47,367 nucleotides of DNA from Candidatus Omnitrophota bacterium (GTDB taxonomy: Bacteria; Omnitrophota; Gorgyraeia; Duberdicusellales; 4484-171): contig JAQUWY010000012.1 of NCBI GenBank assembly GCA_028692655.1, forward strand, positions 1-47,367. Direction: 5' to 3'. The notes beneath the pieces are model-generated. The model was not told where the DNA came from. It was given only the letters and a program-made list of their open reading frames with translations, and made no database searches. Positions 25,581-33,354 of the stretch are shown here, piece by piece (positions within the stretch are counted from its first letter, which is position 1; every line of letters begins with the position of its first letter). A program made the translations under genes and the position numbers.

Positions 25581-27050
25581 TTATTTAAACGTCTTGAGAA
25601 AACAATTCCGAGTTTTCTTTAAACCTCGCTTAAAAACATCTGCAATTATATCTCTACGGTAAATCTTAATTGAACAGGGTTGTATATTAAAATGCTGACG
25701 CGACAGCTCAATAGAACAAATCTCTGCTATAATCAACCCCCATCCCGGCTTATTCATCGGTTCTTTCAACCATTTTTTCCATATAAGATGCATATTCAAT
25801 CCATAAAATAAATTTAACTTACGTAAGCCAGAAGAAAAGAATAGGGGTTCAAGACGAGGCCGTAGTTCACAACGTAGCCACTTCCACCATTCATGATATC
25901 TAACGCGCAGACTTAAATCTAACTCTCTTGTTCCGTCTGGCGCTACTCCCGTACGTGCATAGGGCAAGGAATAAAGTTTAGAATCCAAATTTTTCAGTAA
26001 CTGGTAATAAACTTCCTTTTTGCGGCATTCCGGGGAAATTGACCATATGTAGGAAACAACTTTATTGTTGGTGTAAGCTTCGTATAGATTGCAAAAGTTA
26101 CGGATATAATTTTTGGGATGACATAACTCTCTGCGTAAATAATTCTCCTGCTCATTCAGTTCATTTAGAACCCAATCCGGCTCTCTCTGCGTGCCTTCCC
26201 ATGCAGTTTGGCGGTCATTCTCAATTAAAGCAACCAGCCCGTTAGGCAATGAGGGGTGCAGTAAACCCATCCTGTTGCGCGATAATGCTTCAATTTTTAT
26301 ATCGTTTAAATGTCTATGGTTATATTCTGCTCGTCCTAAGGAATTGCCGAAAGAACCCGATATTACAAGATCTTCCGGCTTAGCATTTCTAAACCAAGAG
26401 AGCCCGTGCAAGTTAAAACCTGCGACCTCAGAACCACCCCAAACTGCCCCTCGTTTGATATTATCCCAGGTCAATTTGCAATCATATGGTATATGAAAAA
26501 AGCCCCAATTATACCAACCTGCAATTTTTCGCGCATATACAACATCTCTACTATTCAGAAAACCCCAGCTAATACAAGTAATCTGCGCATTTAATTGCGG
26601 TTCTATTTTTTTTATAACCCCCGCAATAATACGGCTATCCAGCCCACCGGAAAGGAGTAGAAACACACGCCGATAACCTTGTATGGCATTATAAAGCTCT
26701 TCCTCTAAAAGCTCTTGTAGATTCTGTGCAATTTCTCTATAACCAACGTAATTATTAGCATGCGGTATAGGTGCGTGCCGCTTTATGAAACCATCCCCCC
26801 TCAGAGTTGCACGCCAAGGCATTCTCTGCACTCCCTGTATCAAGGTACGATTGCCGGGTATATAGTTAAAATGCAGGAGCCCGATTACTGCCACTGGATC
26901 AATAATACGTTTTTTTTCGGGAAAAATAGAGATAATTTCTTCAGCAGTATCGGCAACCATGACTTTCTCGTCCAAGATCGTCCAATAAGGGCAAAAATCT
27001 CCGATTGCCGAAGTAGTAATTCTTTCTGATGCCTTTAATTCATGTATCAC
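25581..27050 (-). CDS. Asparagine synthase-like amidotransferase lacking the glutaminase cysteine
   Basis: A 489-residue protein with the ATP-pyrophosphatase (PP-loop) motif LLLSGGLDSRI of the asparagine synthase family. AsnB proteins are usually about 600 residues with an N-terminal glutaminase domain that begins with Cys2. Here the start is GTG at 27048-27050 with AAGGA about 7 nt upstream, and the protein lacks that Cys and most of the domain. It may use free ammonia, work with another glutaminase, or catalyse a different AMP-forming ligation as in beta-lactam synthetase. In polysaccharide loci such proteins are thought to amidate uronic acids or peptide-like groups. It lies in the looser part of the operon. 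Confidence 0.8.
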   Translation of the reverse strand: MIHELKASERITTSAIGDFCPYWTILDEKVMVADTAEEIISIFPEKKRIIDPVAVIGLLHFNYIPGNRTLIQGVQRMPWRATLRGDGFIKRHAPIPHANNYVGYREIAQNLQELLEEELYNAIQGYRRVFLLLSGGLDSRIIAGVIKKIEPQLNAQITCISWGFLNSRDVVYARKIAGWYNWGFFHIPYDCKLTWDNIKRGAVWGGSEVAGFNLHGLSWFRNAKPEDLVISGSFGNSLGRAEYNHRHLNDIKIEALSRNRMGLLHPSLPNGLVALIENDRQTAWEGTQREPDWVLNELNEQENYLRRELCHPKNYIRNFCNLYEAYTNNKVVSYIWSISPECRKKEVYYQLLKNLDSKLYSLPYARTGVAPDGTRELDLSLRVRYHEWWKWLRCELRPRLEPLFFSSGLRKLNLFYGLNMHLIWKKWLKEPMNKPGWGLIIAEICSIELSRQHFNIQPCSIKIYRRDIIADVFKRGLKKTRNCFLKTFK

Positions 27051-27130
27051 AGCTTTTCCTTCAGCTTATTATTCTGCGTAGCATTGCTATCACCTTATTA
27101 AGATCGTGTAATGACACCTAATATTATATA

Positions 27131-27958
27131 TTAAGAATGCTGAGACAGCATAGCTGTGCATTTCTTTATTAACCAGAAAAGATACCCTTTGTATTTTTTG
27201 CATCTTTTATCCTGCCTTTCGTAAAACCGCTCAAGGCTCCAGATAATTTTCCAAATATATAAAGGTAAATGGCTTTGATAAAAGTCTTTTACCTCTTTAT
27301 CCCCAACATGCAAAATAATTGGAATGTCTATAACTCCAACATGTTTTCTGGTTACGCGCCAATTAAACGGTAAACCAAATGGATACTCCTTTGTTCTCCA
27401 TATCGCCCTCCACAAAGCCACAGGGCCCCGGCAAGGCCTCTCTTCCATGCATCTTATCCAATCTAAGAGTAATTTGCTTGAACGGTTACTGTAAAAGACT
27501 ACGGCACAATCAAAACTGGGAGCAAAGACAGGAGCGTGTATTAATTCTTTTCTGTCTTCTTCACTCACGTCTTTTCCTATATCTAAATCAGTTTTCAAGA
27601 ATACTCTCGTATTTATGGGTATTACCATGCCAAAATTTTTGGCAATTTCGAAACCGTCTAAAAAGGCAGAGTTAACAACTAAATAATCATTGTCAATATA
27701 AAGTGTTACATCCCAAACGCTATCACGAAGAGCAATAAGCCTGAAATAATCGCTATTTCTATGACCCCAGCGTTTTTCATAATCTATAGGCTGAACTATT
27801 TCAATAGCTACATTTATTGCGTCAACATCAAAAAGGTGGTCGGAAAGAATTTTTATTGGGTAATCGCAATAGCGGCGAACCGAAGCAATACATTGAACAC
27901 AGTCTTCTGCTGCTTTTTTCCCAAATACTGTATAGACAATACCATATTTTTTATTCAT
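27131..27958 (-). CDS. Putative GT-A fold glycosyltransferase
   Basis: A 275-residue protein beginning KYGIVYTVFGKKAAEDCVQC and containing WDVTLYIDNDYLV, which looks like the DxD metal/nucleotide-sugar site of GT-A enzymes such as the glycogenin/GT8 clan. FDCAVVFYSNRSSKLLLDWI resembles the acceptor half of such folds. I cannot assign a GT family with certainty. It lies between the amidotransferase and a GT2-like gene, with unusually large gaps on both sides (80 and 205 nt). Probably a sugar transferase of the same glycan. Confidence 0.6.
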   Translation of the reverse strand: MNKKYGIVYTVFGKKAAEDCVQCIASVRRYCDYPIKILSDHLFDVDAINVAIEIVQPIDYEKRWGHRNSDYFRLIALRDSVWDVTLYIDNDYLVVNSAFLDGFEIAKNFGMVIPINTRVFLKTDLDIGKDVSEEDRKELIHAPVFAPSFDCAVVFYSNRSSKLLLDWIRCMEERPCRGPVALWRAIWRTKEYPFGLPFNWRVTRKHVGVIDIPIILHVGDKEVKDFYQSHLPLYIWKIIWSLERFYERQDKRCKKYKGYLFWLIKKCTAMLSQHS

Positions 27959-28163
27959 TATATTTATATTTTTATCAAGTTTTTTAAAAAAAATTCCAAA
28001 ACCATCTAACTTTTATCTAAAAAAATAATTAGCGTTAAAAACTCTTACCTATATTCAATTCTGGCTTACCTAATTAATATTAAGCTTTTTATCCATAACA
28101 TCACCAATAAAAATAAACCCTGTATAATAAACCTACTTTCTTCACAAACCCAAAAGATAAACT
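27959..28163 (-). other. 205-nt AT-rich gap inside the operon
   Basis: The largest gap in the otherwise compact run. It has no ORF above about 20 codons, and I found no convincing promoter, terminator or riboswitch in it. One weak -10-like TATACA near 28110-28120 has a TTGTGA only 15 nt upstream. The gap may be eroded sequence or hold an internal promoter for the downstream half of the operon. Confidence 0.35.
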
Positions 28164-29006
28164 CTAACCTTTATTATTCAAATAAAAAATCTTGCTGCAT
28201 TTTTTTGCAACAGCGTTAGCTGCCCTGAGAATTTCTTTTCTGCTCGATAATTCAACAATACCTGAACTTTCCAATATCTTTTCCCGCGACAATCCTAACT
28301 CATTGCACAAACAAAAATCTTTATCCTTTGCACCAGGCTGTACTAAGCCTATCCCTATAAAAAAAATTGCAAAAAAAGCATCTATGCTGCCTTTTCCAGC
28401 TAATTTAATAAGCTGCGACATATCAGAATCTAAGCGTCCTTTATTTCTATAGAAAGCTATCTTCTTCCCTTCATGAATAAACTTACACGCTATTTCCTTA
28501 AATGTGTAGTCAGGATGATGAACGCCAAGCAATTTTTTATATTTTTCTAACCTATAACCCTTGGCCTGCATTGCTTGGTCAAACTCCCTGTCTTGGCCTA
28601 TATTGCCAGAATAATGGTAATATTTCGTATAACAAGACCTAAAAATAGAGATCCCCCAGATTCTACCCAAAAAAGGATCTCTTAGTAATCCTTGGACTCG
28701 ACAAAGATTGGTATCTTTTTTTATCCTTCCATACAGCACTTCAACGCAATCCCTGTCAAGCACCATATCCGCATCAACTCTTACGTAGAATTCCGAAGTT
28801 ACTTTTTTATTGACAGCATTAAGCGCATTGTGTATGCCTCTTATATTTCGTACAACAGATATTCTATTTACCGGAATAGACTGATTTAATATTGAATTAT
28901 AGGAATCAGCTTCTGTTCTCTCGCCTACAGAAATAAGAAAGGCCTCTATGGGCGATACGCCATTAAATCTATACATTTTGGTTAGCTTTTCTTTGAAAAT
29001 TAACAT
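28164..29006 (-). CDS. GT2-like glycosyltransferase (GT-A)
   Basis: A 280-residue protein with a GT-A core: AFLISVGERTEADSYNSIL, RNIRGIHNALNAVNKKV, and VRVDADMVLDRDC with the DxD site. The C-terminal half is shorter and atypical, with one hydrophobic stretch (SIDAFFAIFFIGIGLV). It resembles the GT2 clan, but with lower similarity than the two other GT2 genes here. ATG at 29004-29006 with a weak AGAAG upstream; MYRFNGV at 28976 is an alternative start. It follows the ABC exporter genes after a 104-nt gap. Confidence 0.68.
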   Translation of the reverse strand: MLIFKEKLTKMYRFNGVSPIEAFLISVGERTEADSYNSILNQSIPVNRISVVRNIRGIHNALNAVNKKVTSEFYVRVDADMVLDRDCVEVLYGRIKKDTNLCRVQGLLRDPFLGRIWGISIFRSCYTKYYHYSGNIGQDREFDQAMQAKGYRLEKYKKLLGVHHPDYTFKEIACKFIHEGKKIAFYRNKGRLDSDMSQLIKLAGKGSIDAFFAIFFIGIGLVQPGAKDKDFCLCNELGLSREKILESSGIVELSSRKEILRAANAVAKKCSKIFYLNNKG

Positions 29007-29110
29007 TATTCACACTTCTAATGTTTAGTGGGTTGGATTACTTTGATTTTAATAACAAATTGGAAAAATTTCGTTAGCAAATCTATGTGACAAAAAACTA
29101 ATAAGTATTC

Positions 29111-30349
29111 TTAGCCGGTAAACCAAGAAACATTTTCGGGATGATAAACGCCATACAATTGAGAAGGAAGGTACTGGGAGCTTGGATTCTGCACAATAAC
29201 ATTACGCTCCCTATGAACAGCCAAAGGAACATTGGCCTTAAGGCTTCTTACTTCGACATCAAACACATAATTGCCGGGTAATAAATTATGCTTTTTCAAT
29301 ATTATTTTAACGCTATCTTTGGAATTTTTAATAGAAAAACCCTGTTTATCAGAAAAAACAGAAAAGCATTTTAGACCATCGGCTTTTCTATAGACAGTAA
29401 AGGAAAAGGTTACATCATCCATGGGATAGGATACCGTATCATATGAAAATTTAATCTCTATATTTTGTAGATAATTCAATTTTATGCATCCTTCTATTAA
29501 TTCTGCTCCTTTGAATTTTACTTTCTCTAAAATGACGCCTCCTCGTGGCTTGGAAGCCGGAACATTACCTGCACTTGTCCAATTCATCTTTTTAGATACT
29601 TCAGCTTCATATACACTGACGACTTTCTCTGGGGATCCCTCAGCGTCTATGCCTCCATCTCTAAGCAAAATAACCCTGTCGCAATAATTAACTATGTGTG
29701 ATAAACTATGTGACACCATAACAATAGTTGTCTTGCTTTTCTTTAAACTATTCATATATTCAAAACACTTACGTTGAAACGTAAAATCTCCGACAGCCAG
29801 CACTTCGTCTACCAATAAAATTTCAGGCTCAACGTGAACGGCTATAGCAAAACCCAGCCTCACGAACATTCCGGAAGAATATCTCTTAACCGGGGTATCG
29901 ATGAATTTCTTATAATCATAGAGTCCATACCCTGCAAATTCAACTATGGAATCAAATTTTCTATCAATCTCTTTTTTCTTCATTCCCATGATGGCCCCAT
30001 TTAAATATATATTCTCTCTTCCGGTAAAAAGAGGATGGAAACCTGCTCCTGCAGCTATAAGGCATGACACACGCCCTTGAGTTACAACCTCGCCCTCGTT
30101 TGGCTTCATAATCCCCGCTAATAGTTTTAAGGTAGTAGTCTTACCGGCTCCATTGTACCCAATGATACCCAGCGTTTCTCCTTTTTCAACTTTGAAAGAT
30201 AAATTTTTAAGCGCCCAAAATTTTTTGTCCGGGAAAGAACCTTTTTGGAATCGTTTAAAAATTAAAGGGATAGCATCACGCAGCAGGGATGCCTTTTCGC
30301 CGCGCTGGAAACTTTTTGAAACATTACAAAATTCAACAGGATATTTCAT
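29111..30349 (-). CDS. wzt: Polysaccharide ABC transporter ATP-binding protein (Wzt-like)
   Basis: The N-terminal ATPase domain has Walker A GYNGAGKTTT, the signature YSSGMFVRLGFA, Walker B ILLVDEVLAVGD and the H-loop MVSHS. It is followed by a C-terminal beta-sandwich of about 130 residues (LNYLQNIEIKFSYDTV, LLPGNYVFDVEVRS) typical of Wzt proteins that recognise the modified non-reducing end of the glycan before export. The track start is a GTG at 30361; I prefer the ATG at 30347-30349 (MKYPVEF). It is the partner of the permease gene 60 nt upstream. Wzt with this extra domain normally needs a terminally modified polymer such as a methylated one, which fits the many methyltransferases. Confidence 0.92.
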   Translation of the reverse strand: MKYPVEFCNVSKSFQRGEKASLLRDAIPLIFKRFQKGSFPDKKFWALKNLSFKVEKGETLGIIGYNGAGKTTTLKLLAGIMKPNEGEVVTQGRVSCLIAAGAGFHPLFTGRENIYLNGAIMGMKKKEIDRKFDSIVEFAGYGLYDYKKFIDTPVKRYSSGMFVRLGFAIAVHVEPEILLVDEVLAVGDFTFQRKCFEYMNSLKKSKTTIVMVSHSLSHIVNYCDRVILLRDGGIDAEGSPEKVVSVYEAEVSKKMNWTSAGNVPASKPRGGVILEKVKFKGAELIEGCIKLNYLQNIEIKFSYDTVSYPMDDVTFSFTVYRKADGLKCFSVFSDKQGFSIKNSKDSVKIILKKHNLLPGNYVFDVEVRSLKANVPLAVHRERNVIVQNPSSQYLPSQLYGVYHPENVSWFTG

Positions 30350-30409
30350 TATAGATAGCACTTTTTAGAATAAAAAATATTCGTTTTCTTTTAACAGATA
30401 TGCAAAAGA

Positions 30410-31231
30410 TCAAATATTTTCTGCAAACAAATGCTCTTTTTTATGAAACCAAAATAAACTTATAAAAAAAAGGCAAAAGCATAAAGATACAGCAATGGCC
30501 AGCTCTGTAAAATTAGGCAAGCGACCACGTAATATCAAATCCCTGTAAGCATTAATTATTGGTATCATTGGATTCAAACCAACCATCACTCCCTGCAACT
30601 GTTTTGAACCCATTTGTATAGGATAGATAACCGGCGTTACAAACATCATAAGCGGAACTATGCCTGAAACTATATAGCCAATATCTCGATAGAAAAGGTT
30701 TCCCATAGACAGAAATAAAGCCAATCCTGAAACAAAAATAATTTGAATAAACAAAATCAACGGCACTGCCAAAATGGCAATATGCAGCTCAATATTGTAA
30801 ATCACCATTAAAACTATCAAAAAAATTGAGGCTATCACTAAATCTATTACCTTGGATAAAACTGAAGCCAAAGGTATTATCGCCCGTGGAAAATATATTT
30901 TGTCTATAAGAGATGCGTAATTAACAAGGCTTTGTGTGGACGCATTCAAGGAACCTGCAAAAAAAATCCAGGGCAAAAGGCCGCAATAGACAAATATCGG
31001 ATAAGGGATACTTCCTGTATCAATGGTAATTATTTTTGCCTTATGGATAAAAGCAAAAATAATCATACTTGTAAAAGGAATGAATATAGCCCAAACAATT
31101 CCCAAAAAAGTTTGTTTATATTGAACTTTAATGCCTCTGGTAGTTAACTTAAACAGTAATTCCCTATACTTGAATAACTCTCTTAGTATCTCGAATAAAT
31201 TCTCAGCTTTCTTTTCTTGTCTTGGAACCAT
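30410..31231 (-). CDS. wzm: Polysaccharide ABC transporter permease (Wzm-like)
   Basis: A 273-residue ABC2-type membrane protein with about six transmembrane segments. KYRELLFKLTTRGIKVQYKQTFLGIVWAIF is the N-terminal amphipathic and coupling region typical of Wzm, and VTPVIYPIQMG plus LNPMIPIINAYRDLILRG are conserved C-terminal elements. It pairs with the Wzt-like ATPase to move undecaprenyl-linked glycan across the inner membrane. It starts 29 nt inside the BY-kinase gene upstream, an unusually long overlap, so it is translationally coupled to it. Confidence 0.92.
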   Translation of the reverse strand: MVPRQEKKAENLFEILRELFKYRELLFKLTTRGIKVQYKQTFLGIVWAIFIPFTSMIIFAFIHKAKIITIDTGSIPYPIFVYCGLLPWIFFAGSLNASTQSLVNYASLIDKIYFPRAIIPLASVLSKVIDLVIASIFLIVLMVIYNIELHIAILAVPLILFIQIIFVSGLALFLSMGNLFYRDIGYIVSGIVPLMMFVTPVIYPIQMGSKQLQGVMVGLNPMIPIINAYRDLILRGRLPNFTELAIAVSLCFCLFFISLFWFHKKEHLFAENI

Positions 31232-31919
31232 AATAATAGTAGTAGTAATAGTGGCTTCTGCGCATGTTAACTTTATTAAAGATTATCCCCGCGACGTCAC
31301 TCTTGACATCATAAAGCATACTCATCGCACGCAGGACAGCTTCCCGCGGAGTTTTTTCTGCCATAACCACCATAAAAATAATATCTGCCAATAAGCTTAA
31401 TATAATTGAGTCAGTAACTGCCAATATGCAGGGCACATCAAGTATAACTATATCGAAAACATTCTTAACCTCTTCTAAAAACAACTTCATTTTATCTGAA
31501 CCTATTATTTCTGAAGGATTATGCGGTATGGCCCCACTTGTAATAACATGCAGATTGTCTACTCCCGTGTTTTTTAAAACTTTATCCCACTCTAATGTGC
31601 CATAAAGCACCTCGCTTAAACCCTGTGCTTTATCCATTCCCAATATGCCATGCACACTGGGACGCCTAAGGTCGCAATCAACCAACAAAGTTTTCTTGCC
31701 TATCTCGGCCATAACAATCGCTAAATTAGTACTGGTAAGGCTTTTACCTTCTTCGGGATGAGCGCTTGTAAGTAAAAGCACCTTTGGTGGATTTTTGAGA
31801 TTACTGCTAAGTATATTAGTGCGTATTGAACGATAAGACTCAGCTTCCGGAGAACGGGGGTCTAAATTAACAACTACTCTTTTATTGAAGGATGAAAAAA
31901 TATCTTTTCTTTTATCCAT
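31203..31919 (-). CDS. Stand-alone bacterial tyrosine kinase (CpsD/CapB-like)
   Basis: A 238-residue BY-kinase catalytic domain without membrane segments. Walker A is SAHPEEGKS, Walker A' LLVDCDLRRPS, and Walker B IVILDVPCI. The C-terminal tail RRSHYYYYYYYGSK contains seven consecutive tyrosines, the autophosphorylation cluster. In split systems such a kinase is activated by a separate Wzz-like membrane partner, here the protein encoded just upstream at 31964-33346. Cyclic phosphorylation of the tail controls polymer length and export. The Tyr run is encoded by mixed TAT/TAC codons. Confidence 0.92.
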   Translation of the reverse strand: MDKRKDIFSSFNKRVVVNLDPRSPEAESYRSIRTNILSSNLKNPPKVLLLTSAHPEEGKSLTSTNLAIVMAEIGKKTLLVDCDLRRPSVHGILGMDKAQGLSEVLYGTLEWDKVLKNTGVDNLHVITSGAIPHNPSEIIGSDKMKLFLEEVKNVFDIVILDVPCILAVTDSIILSLLADIIFMVVMAEKTPREAVLRAMSMLYDVKSDVAGIIFNKVNMRRSHYYYYYYYGSKTRKES

Positions 31920-31963
31920 GTAAGTTTACACTCATTTTGTTTGCGGATAGACCTTGAAAAATC

Positions 31964-33346
31964 TCAGCGCCCCCTGTAAACATGCCGGCTTTTTTTGCCG
32001 TCACTTCTGATAAAAGGAATGACCCCGGTAATCGGCTTATGGAGATAATACTCTATATCTTCTAAAGTCTTTAAAGATGTATCTACGTTTTCCTGTATAA
32101 ACGCGGCTGTTATTCCTAAAATCAAACCTAAGGATATAGCCACTACAGCCGCCGGCACACCTTGCGTTTTCTCCGGCTTTTTAGGCTCACTCGCCAGGCG
32201 AAGAATCCTGACTCTAGTAGCATTTAGCACTGTGTCCAGGCGTAATTTTTCTCTTTCTTCTGCCAGTTTATTGTAAGTTTTTTCATCCAGGCTAAGCTCT
32301 CTGGTCAACTGGAGCACTCTGGAATCAGAGTCAGGCTCGCCGGGCTCCTGGTTAGAAACCACAGGAAAACGCGTCTCCAGTACCCCTTTGGCAGTTTCTT
32401 CGGCATTTTTATATTCTAAAATCTGTGCCTGCAAATCTTCCAAAGGCTTTAAAGCCTCTTTTTCGATTTCCTTGTTAATATTTTCCAGCGTCATCCTGGC
32501 CTCTATAACCTTAGGATGCTCCTCGGTAAACTGGACTAATAATGCTGACAGCTGGCGCTGGAAAAATACTAATTTATCTTTAAGCTTTATAAGCTCTTTT
32601 GACTGAGGCACTATTGCCAGGATATCTTCATCCGATTCCCGGGAAGCGACCCTTTCTTCCAACACCTTAAATTTGGCTTCAGCCATTTGCCTGCTTAGCT
32701 TAGCATTTATGTAGTCCTGTTGCAATTTCTCAAGTTCTCGCGCTTCCGCAGAGGACACTCCTGCATCTTCATATTTAGTATAACCGGGAAGATTGCTCTT
32801 GGTTTCTTCCATTTTCCTTTTAACAGCTTCCATCTGCCTCTCCATATATCTTATGGAAGCCTGCGCGCCCCCCGTCATACCCTTGAGGCTCTGTTCAACA
32901 ACAACCTGAGCAGTTATATTTGCTATTTCCATAGCCTTTCTTGGGCTTGCGGATAAAGCGCTAATTACCAAAATATCAGTTCCTTTTTCCTGTTCTACCA
33001 CTACCGAATTGAGTATTCCTTCTGGTGTTATATCTGACAATTCCGCTCCAGCCAAATCTCCGCCCATCCTCAAAGCTTTTGTTTTCTCAAACTCCATATA
33101 CCTTATTACTTCTTCAGCCAATGCATGTGTCTTAGCAAACCTCTGGATAGATTCTAATAGCTCTGTGTTGTAGGGAGAACCTTCTATTATAATAAAAGCG
33201 CTTGCTCTATAAACTACCGGTTTTGAAGGAACAAATAAAATGCTCGCAACAAGCACAACTACTACCGATAGAATAACGACGGCTTTCCTTTTGATTATAA
33301 TCTCAATATAATCTCTTAGGCTTACTTCTCTTTCTCTTTGTTCCAT
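31964..33346 (-). CDS. Chain-length determinant (Wzz-like) protein
   Basis: A 460-residue inner-membrane protein with a transmembrane segment near residue 20-40 (VVILSVVVVLVASILFV), a large periplasmic region rich in coiled-coil heptads, and a second transmembrane segment near the C-terminus (AAVVAISLGLILGITAAF). This is the Wzz/GNVR layout of polysaccharide co-polymerases. It has no kinase domain; the kinase is the next gene, so the two form a split Wzc. It lies 8 nt after the AlbA_2-TPR gene. Confidence 0.9.
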   Translation of the reverse strand: MEQREREVSLRDYIEIIIKRKAVVILSVVVVLVASILFVPSKPVVYRASAFIIIEGSPYNTELLESIQRFAKTHALAEEVIRYMEFEKTKALRMGGDLAGAELSDITPEGILNSVVVEQEKGTDILVISALSASPRKAMEIANITAQVVVEQSLKGMTGGAQASIRYMERQMEAVKRKMEETKSNLPGYTKYEDAGVSSAEARELEKLQQDYINAKLSRQMAEAKFKVLEERVASRESDEDILAIVPQSKELIKLKDKLVFFQRQLSALLVQFTEEHPKVIEARMTLENINKEIEKEALKPLEDLQAQILEYKNAEETAKGVLETRFPVVSNQEPGEPDSDSRVLQLTRELSLDEKTYNKLAEEREKLRLDTVLNATRVRILRLASEPKKPEKTQGVPAAVVAISLGLILGITAAFIQENVDTSLKTLEDIEYYLHKPITGVIPFIRSDGKKSRHVYRGR

Positions 33347-33354
33347 GGCGGTGT

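Noticed and set aside
28100-28125. Possible internal promoter (TTGTGA ... TATACA) in the 205-nt gap
   Set aside because: The spacing is only 15 nt and the -35 match is poor, so I did not list it as a promoter.
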